Part shown: in pieces, positions 16,843 through 21,045 of the stretch
How positions within the stretch are numbered: the stretch's first letter is position 1
Layout of the letters: every line of letters begins with the position of its first letter
Made by a program: the position numbers and the translations under genes
Assembly: GCA_046757565.1 (NCBI GenBank)
Contig: JBHHYN010000041.1
Span: forward strand, 1 to 21,045
Direction: 5' to 3'
DNA from: JBHHYN01 sp046757565
Lineage (GTDB): Bacteria; Pseudomonadota; Gammaproteobacteria; Eutrophobiales; Eutrophobiaceae
DNA length: 21,045 nt
The notes under the pieces: model-generated
What the model saw: only the letters and a program-made list of their open reading frames with translations
Told to the model about the DNA's origin: nothing
Databases searched by the model: none

Positions 16843-16912
16843 TTGAACCCTGAACCCTGAACCTTGAACCTTGAACCCTGAACCTTGAACCCTGAACCTT
16901 GAACCTTGAACC
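16843..16912. repeat. Heptamer tandem array (YTGAACC units), inverted relative to 986-1047
   Basis: Ten uninterrupted 7-base units, TTGAACC or CTGAACC, start 2 bp after the uvrA stop. The unit is the reverse complement of the left array. The array ends 7 bp before the AGGAG of the next gene. TTG codons in it can give a spurious upstream start for the kinase. Confidence 0.95.
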
Positions 16913-16934
16913 TATCTTCAGGAGAAACTCTTCT

Positions 16935-17867
16935 ATGACTGCGCTGATATGCGGTTCATTCGCTTACGATAACATTATGGTGTTTCCGGACCATTTCAAA
17001 AACCATATCCTGCCCGATAAGGTCCATATGCTGAACGTCTCGTTTATGGTCCCGGAGATGCGCCGCGAATTTGGCGGCTGTGCCGGTAATATCGGTTATA
17101 ACCTGAAATTGCTGGGAGGCGATGGCATGCCGATGGGAACGGTAGGCAAGGATTTTGGACCCTATGGAGAGTGGATGAATCAGGTAGGCATTCATCGCGA
17201 GCATGTGACTGTCGTGGAAGAGACCTTTACCGCGCAGGCATTTATTACTACCGATCTCGACGATAATCAGATCACGGCATTCCATCCGGGCGCTATGGGA
17301 TTTTCCCATTACAACAAAATATCGGATGCCAATGGGATTACTATTGGCATCATCTCGCCGGATGGCCGCGATGGCATGATCCAGCATGCGCAACAGTTTG
17401 ACGAGGCCAATATCCCGTTCATCTTCGATCCAGGCCAGGGGTTGCCCATGTTTGATGGGGAGGATCTGACACGGTTTATCGAGCAGGCGACCTGGGTCAG
17501 TGTCAATAACTATGAATGGCAAATTATGCAGGAACGGACTGAATTCACTCCCCATGCCATGACTGAGCGTGTTAAGGCGTTGATCATCACCCGTGGCGCT
17601 GGCGGTTCCGTGATTTATGAAAAAGACAAACGTCATGAAATTCCAGCCGCCCGGCCTTCCAACATTGTGGATCCGACCGGTTGTGGCGATGCTTACCGGG
17701 CCGGCCTGTTGTACGGCCTGATGAACGGAATGGATTGGGAAACCACGGGCCGCATCGCTTCACTCATGGGCGCATTAAAGATTGAAAATCACGGTACGCA
17801 AAACCACCGCTTCGATGCCGATGAATTTAAGGATAAATTCAAGGAGAACTTTGGCTACGGGATTTAG
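16935..17867 (+). CDS. PfkB-family carbohydrate/adenosine kinase
   Basis: This soluble kinase of the ribokinase/PfkB fold transfers phosphate from ATP to a sugar or nucleoside hydroxyl. The 310-residue length is typical. The N-terminal FGGCAGNIGYNLKLLGG (46-62) corresponds to the substrate-binding PfkB signature. The C-terminal DPTGCGDAYRAGLL contains the anion hole and probable catalytic Asp (D252). Fused segments such as IFDPGQGLP and WVSVNNYEW fit bacterial adenosine-kinase-like members, but the substrate cannot be fixed from sequence. ATG 16935 is chosen because AGGAG lies at 16920-16924, 10 bases upstream; an earlier in-frame TTG (16899) falls inside the heptamer array. The gene is 125 bp upstream of typA, which has its own promoter, so it is probably monocistronic. 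Confidence 0.9.
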   Translation: MTALICGSFAYDNIMVFPDHFKNHILPDKVHMLNVSFMVPEMRREFGGCAGNIGYNLKLLGGDGMPMGTVGKDFGPYGEWMNQVGIHREHVTVVEETFTAQAFITTDLDDNQITAFHPGAMGFSHYNKISDANGITIGIISPDGRDGMIQHAQQFDEANIPFIFDPGQGLPMFDGEDLTRFIEQATWVSVNNYEWQIMQERTEFTPHAMTERVKALIITRGAGGSVIYEKDKRHEIPAARPSNIVDPTGCGDAYRAGLLYGLMNGMDWETTGRIASLMGALKIENHGTQNHRFDADEFKDKFKENFGYGI

Positions 17868-17931
17868 TTATTCATCATCATCTGCCGATTATAGGCGGGA
17901 TGTGGCGGAGTTAAGGAATCATAAAGGATTA

Positions 17932-17959
17932 CTGACACAGGCCCCACATCATATATAAT
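17932..17959 (+). promoter_or_regulatory. Sigma70-type promoter of typA
   Basis: CTGACA (17932-17937, five of six consensus bases) and a perfect TATAAT (17954-17959) are separated by 16 bases. Initiation would fall about 27 bases before the typA start. This is the clearest promoter in the window. Confidence 0.75.
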
Positions 17960-17992
17960 GCGCCGCCTTTTATAACCGGAGTGGGACCTTTT

Positions 17993-19807
17993 GTGATAGA
18001 ACGTCTGCGTAATATCGCTATCATTGCCCATGTCGATCATGGCAAGACTACGCTGCTGGATCAGTTGCTGCTGCAATCGGGGACCCTGGGCAAACGCGCC
18101 GGGACGCCAAAGCGGGTCATGGATTCCAATGATCTGGAGCGTGAACGCGGTATTACCATCCTCGCCAAGAATACCGCCATCGAGTGGCGGGGCTATCGTA
18201 TCAATATTGTCGATACCCCTGGTCATGCCGATTTTGGTGGTGAAGTGGAGCGTGTCCTCTCCATGGTGGATTGCGTGCTGTTACTGGTGGATGCGGTGGA
18301 AGGCCCCATGCCACAGACCCGGTTTGTCACGCAAAAGGCGTTGTCTTACGGTTTCCGGCCGATAGTGGTGATCAACAAGATAGATCGCCCCGGCGCGAGG
18401 CCCCACTGGGTCCTGGATCAGACTTTTGAATTGTTCGATCGACTGGACGCGGGGGATGATCAACTCGATTTCCCCGTCATCTATGCCTCGGGTCTGCTGG
18501 GGTTCGCCAGTGTCAATGAGGCGGCGCATGCCGGTGATCTGGAACCCCTTTTTCAGATGATCATTGACCAGGCCCCACCCCCGGCCGTCAATAGGGATGG
18601 TCCGTTCCAGGTACAGATCAGTGCTCTTGATTACAATAGCTATGCGGGCGTCATCGGTATTGGACGCATCAGCCGTGGCCGGGTCACAACCAATACTCCT
18701 GTCACCGTCATCGATCCCCAAGCAAAGCAGCACCGTGCCCGTATCCTGCAGTTGTTTGGCTTTCTCGGGCTGGAACGTATCGAAGTAGCGCAAGCACAGG
18801 CCGGCGATATCATCGCTTTTACCGGTATCGATAATCTGGGTATTTCCGATACGCTATGCGATCCGGACCATGTTGCCCCCTTGCCGGCCCTGAAAGTGGA
18901 TGAAGCGACCGTCAGTATGACTTTTCAGGTTAATAACTCACCCTTGTCGGGGCATGAGGGTCAATATGTCACCTCGCGCCAGCTTCGCGAACGCCTGTAT
19001 CGCGAGTTGGTGCATAACGTTGCCCTGCGGGTCGAGGATACCGCGGATCCGGACAGATTCAGGGTTTCCGGCAGGGGTGAGCTGCACCTGTCAATCCTGA
19101 TCGAGAATATGCGCCGGGAAGGCTATGAGCTGGGTGTTTCCAGGCCGGAAGTCATCTACCGGGAAATCGATGGGCAACGACTGGAACCCTATGAGCAATT
19201 AACCGTTGATATTGAAGAACAGCACCGGGGTTCCGTCATGGAAAAACTGGGTCAACGCGGCGCCGATCTACAAACTATGATGCCGCACGGAAAGGGCCGG
19301 GTGCGTCTGGACTTTATCATTCCGGCAAGAGGGCTTATTGGTTTTCGCACCGAGTTTCTCACAGCCACCCGGGGCAGTGGCCTGATCTACCATGTCTTTG
19401 ATCGCTATGGGCCCGTAAAATCCGGTGAATTCGGGCAGCGCAGCAACGGTGTGTTAATCTCAAACGGCAACGGCAAGGCCCTGGCCTTTGCCCTGTTTAA
19501 TCTACAGGAACGGGGCCGTATGTTGATCAGCCCGGGGGAAGAGGTCTATGAAGGCTCTATTATCGGGATCCATTCCCGCAGTAACGACTTGGTGGTGAAT
19601 CCATTGAAGGCCAAGCAACTCACCAATATCCGCGCCGCCGGTAGTGACGAAAATATTCTGTTAACGCCACCGATCAAGTTGTCACTGGAACAGGCATTGG
19701 AGTTTGTTGATGATGATGAACTGGTGGAAGTAACGCCGAAATCAATAAGGTTAAGGAAGAAGTTGTTGTCGGTGCATGAGAGAAAACGCGCAGCACGCGC
19801 AGGCTGA
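17993..19807 (+). CDS. typA: Ribosome-associated translational GTPase TypA/BipA
   Basis: TypA/BipA is an EF-G-related GTPase that binds the 70S ribosome and is linked to ribosome assembly and to cold and stress adaptation. Its 604 residues match the family. G1 is AHVDHGKT (12-19), switch I RGIT is intact (52-55), G3 is DTPGH (74-78), G4 is NKID (128-131) and YASG serves as G5. Domain II, domains III and V and the BipA-specific C-terminal part follow (PARGLIGFRTEFLTATRGSG, HSRSNDLVVNPLKAKQLTN, IRAAGSDENILLTPP). GTG 17993 gives the usual MIERLRNIAIIAHVDHGKTT start with GGAG at 17978-17981. GTG 17981 is possible but overlaps that site. Only non-coding and decayed sequence follows. Confidence 0.97.
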   Translation: MIERLRNIAIIAHVDHGKTTLLDQLLLQSGTLGKRAGTPKRVMDSNDLERERGITILAKNTAIEWRGYRINIVDTPGHADFGGEVERVLSMVDCVLLLVDAVEGPMPQTRFVTQKALSYGFRPIVVINKIDRPGARPHWVLDQTFELFDRLDAGDDQLDFPVIYASGLLGFASVNEAAHAGDLEPLFQMIIDQAPPPAVNRDGPFQVQISALDYNSYAGVIGIGRISRGRVTTNTPVTVIDPQAKQHRARILQLFGFLGLERIEVAQAQAGDIIAFTGIDNLGISDTLCDPDHVAPLPALKVDEATVSMTFQVNNSPLSGHEGQYVTSRQLRERLYRELVHNVALRVEDTADPDRFRVSGRGELHLSILIENMRREGYELGVSRPEVIYREIDGQRLEPYEQLTVDIEEQHRGSVMEKLGQRGADLQTMMPHGKGRVRLDFIIPARGLIGFRTEFLTATRGSGLIYHVFDRYGPVKSGEFGQRSNGVLISNGNGKALAFALFNLQERGRMLISPGEEVYEGSIIGIHSRSNDLVVNPLKAKQLTNIRAAGSDENILLTPPIKLSLEQALEFVDDDELVEVTPKSIRLRKKLLSVHERKRAARAG

Positions 19808-19820
19808 TAATAACAATTTA

Positions 19821-19846
19821 CCACGGAGACACTGAGAACACAGAGG
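19821..19846. repeat. Short purine-rich CAC-GAG repeat
   Basis: Three degenerate units CACGGAGA, CACTGAGAA and CACAGAGG lie head to tail 13 bp after typA. Similar stretches are common intergenic elements in many bacterial genomes. This copy lies where the front of the toxin remnant should be. Confidence 0.55.
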
Positions 19847-19852
19847 ATATAA

Positions 19853-19933
19853 AGGGAATTACTGGGATATAGCGATACGGCATTGGCGAAAGCGGTAGAG
19901 GCAAAGATATTAATCGAGGTAAATAACAGATGA
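19853..19933 (+). pseudogene. C-terminal remnant of a RelE/HigB-like toxin
   Basis: After an in-frame TAA at 19850-19852 the frame reads RELLGYSDTALAKAVEAK, then ILIEVNNR and a stop. This resembles the C-terminal end of RelE/HigB-type toxins that end in a helix followed by a short LVEV-type strand. Its stop overlaps the ATG of the antitoxin-like frame (ATGA at 19930-19933), the usual toxin-first operon junction. The remaining roughly 80% of the toxin is missing, so no toxin can be made. The assignment rests on recalled similarity plus the context. Confidence 0.55.
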
Positions 19934-20097
19934 GTAGTAAATCCAAAATATTAAACGTAGTGCACGATGGCGCCAAAGACCGGCACGAGGTTGGCCTGAT
20001 GGATGAAATGACAATGCGTGAGTTTGATGCTATCGGCTTGGCTTCGGAGTATTTATACTGTTCACGAAACATTATCAGATCAGGAGAATCACTATGA
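19930..20097 (+). pseudogene. Truncated HigA-like antitoxin (N-terminal part only)
   Basis: This 55-codon frame begins MSSKSKILNVVHDGAKDRHE and continues VGLMDEMTMREFDAIGL. That matches the N-terminal region of HigA/Xre-type antitoxins, whose typical block is MDxxTMREFDAL followed by a proline-rich link to the helix-turn-helix. After IGL the sequence diverges (ASEYLYCSRNIIRSGESL) and stops; the helix-turn-helix is absent. The start overlaps the toxin remnant stop, and its own TGA overlaps the ATG of the next gene. It is most likely a deletion relic, though it could be translated as a short leader coupled to the downstream gene. Confidence 0.6.
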
Positions 20098-20714
20098 ACA
20101 GTAAAAAGCGTTTACAGTCTGTTAATGACCCCTCTGACCTGGAAGTGCCTCCTGACATTAACGTACCACCACAGGCCTACCAGGCCGTGATGCAGAATTC
20201 CTCCGGAGACGTCACCAAAGAGAAGATGGACCGATTCTTTCGGACCTTTCCTGAACAGCAGAAGGTCGCCTCGCACATCCCCGAGCTGGCAAAGTATCGT
20301 TTCATCGCCCGGATAACGGAGGCATGCTGCTACTTTGGTGTCGATGTCGGTGATGAGTACGTATTCTCGGATCTCGGTCTGCTCGATCCTGAGCGTACGA
20401 CCGGACCCTTATGCCCGTGGATCATCGGGCGAATGTCAGAGCTTATGATCATGTACTGGGACCGGATCTGCGCTGACGCTGATCCGAATGAGTGCTTCTG
20501 GACTACCGGCGAGTGCCCAGACCGGGGAATGGAACATGGAGGCTTCGGCAAGGTGAAATTCAAGTTCCGGGCTGAGCTGAAACCAAAGGAAGAATGGCAC
20601 CTCAATGTCGGCCGCTTCCCGGTCAGCGCGGCACTTGCTGCATCCGAGCCCGAGCAGAATGAACTCAAGGGGAACCCGAGAGGGACACTGGATATGCTTA
20701 AAAGAGATAAATAA
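20094..20714 (+). CDS. Hypothetical 206-aa protein
   Basis: I do not recognise this protein firmly. Start ATG 20094 has a good AGGAG at 20082-20086 (7-base spacing) and overlaps the stop of the antitoxin remnant as ATGA. The N-terminal ~70 residues are polar with a proline-rich start (LEVPPDINVPPQAYQAVM). The rest has a pattern of CCYFGVDVGDEYVFSDLG, GPLCPWIIGRMSELM, then TTGECPDRGMEHGG followed by FGKVKFKFRAEL. That spacing of Cys, a GDEYVF-type strand, a CxW helix and a CxDxG turn is reminiscent of small TIGR04076-type uncharacterised proteins, a weak guess. There is no signal peptide or membrane segment. Base composition looks similar to its neighbours. Confidence 0.8.
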   Translation: MNSKKRLQSVNDPSDLEVPPDINVPPQAYQAVMQNSSGDVTKEKMDRFFRTFPEQQKVASHIPELAKYRFIARITEACCYFGVDVGDEYVFSDLGLLDPERTTGPLCPWIIGRMSELMIMYWDRICADADPNECFWTTGECPDRGMEHGGFGKVKFKFRAELKPKEEWHLNVGRFPVSAALAASEPEQNELKGNPRGTLDMLKRDK

Positions 20715-20778
20715 GGTTTGAATCTGAGAGCATTAGAAAGCAAGAGGATGCGTCTCGTCGTGTATCCTACATTTCTAT

Positions 20779-20793
20779 TGAGAGTCATTCTCA
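20779..20793. promoter_or_regulatory. Fur-box-like 7-1-7 palindrome
   Basis: The minus strand reads TGAGAAT-G-ACTCTCA, one base away from the TGAGAAT-N-ATTCTCA form of the Fur site. It can also form a 6-bp hairpin, TTGAGA-GTCAT-TCTCAA (20778-20794). No iron gene lies beside it in this window, so function is doubtful. Confidence 0.3.
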
Positions 20794-20899
20794 AATGTCA
20801 TCAACCCCTTTTCATGCATAGTTATTTGCTGTTATTTGCGACTTGCTGAAGAGATATGACGAATTAACAAAGCACAACTGACAAAACCCTACGAAAATT

Positions 20900-20948
20900 G
20901 GGTCTTCAGCAGAATCTGTGGGTTGATATATAAACAGTAGCCCGTCAT
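20900..20948. repeat. Right copy of the 49-bp perfect inverted repeat
   Basis: This is the exact reverse complement of bases 1-49. Here it is flanked by other repeat elements and overlaps the first two bases of the REP-like hairpin, which suggests this is the native context and the left copy is derived. Confidence 0.85.
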
Positions 20949-20966
20949 TCCCGTGAAAACGGGAAT
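20947..20966. repeat. REP/dRS3-like hairpin
   Basis: ATTCCCGT, GAAA, ACGGGAAT form a perfect 8-bp stem with a GAAA loop. It belongs to the widespread ATTCCC...GGGAAT class of extragenic palindromes. Confidence 0.8.
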
Positions 20967-20972
20967 CCACGA

Positions 20973-21038
20973 CTGTATGGACGCAGAAGGTAGAGCGACG
21001 CACGACTGCATGGATGCAGGACGACTCCATGGAAGGAG
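20973..21038. repeat. Three small hairpins with ATGGA core and varying arms
   Basis: Units are CTGT-ATGGAC-GCAG (20973-20986), CTGC-ATGGAT-GCAG (21006-21019) and CTCC-ATGGAA-GGAG (21025-21038), each preceded by GA or CGA. AGAAGGTAG follows the first and third units. The arms change together (CTGC/GCAG against CTCC/GGAG). Relatives in the opposite orientation are at 1056-1094. Confidence 0.65.
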
Positions 21039-21045
21039 AAGGTAG

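Larger units (their letters stand above)
20715..21045. other. 331-bp non-coding right end made of dispersed repeats
   Basis: No gene is supported. A 72-residue minus-strand frame here is made of repeat sequence; its SRFHGNDG stretch is simply the translated REP-like hairpin. In order, the region holds a Fur-like palindrome (20779-20793), the 49-bp repeat (20900-20948), the REP-like hairpin (20947-20966) and three small hairpins (20973-21038). The window ends inside the repeats. Confidence 0.7.

Noticed and set aside
16899..16934. Upstream TTG start for the PfkB kinase
   Set aside because: It lies inside the heptamer array; ATG 16935 has a proper AGGAG site and gives the expected N-terminus.
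20812..21030. 72-residue minus-strand frame at the right end
   Set aside because: It consists of the REP-like hairpin, the 49-bp repeat and the small hairpins translated in one frame.
20973..21038. CRISPR-like repeats at the right end
   Set aside because: Units are 14 bp, spacing is irregular (19 and 5 bp) and arms vary, so this is not a CRISPR array.

Overview
The window looks like a chromosomal segment of a gammaproteobacterium of moderate GC content. The evidence is a ZapE protein very close to the enterobacterial type, the divergent ssb/uvrA pair, a BipA/TypA GTPase of normal length and a Pyk of the gammaproteobacterial type. No tRNA, rRNA, CRISPR array, phage gene or complete insertion sequence is visible. 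Both ends run into dispersed repeats, so this is probably a whole contig whose edges were set by repeats.

Layout, left to right: (1) 1-980, the 3' part of zapE fused to a 49-bp repeat whose inverted copy lies at the right end. (2) 986-1094, a heptamer array and small hairpins directly behind the zapE stop. (3) 1272-1478, a small hypothetical gene, then a 404-bp non-coding stretch rich in perfect palindromes. (4) 1886-3937, an EF-G-like translational GTPase. (5) 4148-7004, a two-gene unit: a siroheme nitrite/sulfite reductase with an extra helical, possibly HEPN-like, C-terminal domain, and a small conserved partner of unknown function 4 bp downstream. (6) 7036-7124, a 30-bp tandem repeat in front of convergent pyruvate kinase (7209-8663, minus strand). 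(7) 9113-13402, a very large soluble PAS/GAF/GGDEF/EAL cyclic-di-GMP protein. (8) ssb (minus) and uvrA (plus), divergent. (9) A second heptamer array in the opposite orientation directly behind the uvrA stop, then a PfkB-family adenosine/sugar kinase. (10) typA behind a good sigma70-type promoter. (11) 19821-20714, a decayed toxin-first type II toxin-antitoxin module (RelE/HigB-like tail plus HigA-like head) whose truncated antitoxin frame overlaps an unrecognised 206-aa gene. (12) 20715-21045, non-coding, with a Fur-box-like palindrome, the inverted copy of the left-end repeat, a REP-like hairpin and more of the small hairpins.

Most genes are housekeeping: division (zapE), translation (EF-G-like, typA), glycolysis (pyk), DNA repair and replication (ssb, uvrA), and signalling (GGDEF/EAL). 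The points of novelty are the reductase/HEPN-like fusion with its partner, the family of small hairpins with covarying arms at both ends of the window, the paired inverted heptamer arrays, and the toxin-antitoxin remnant feeding into an orphan gene.
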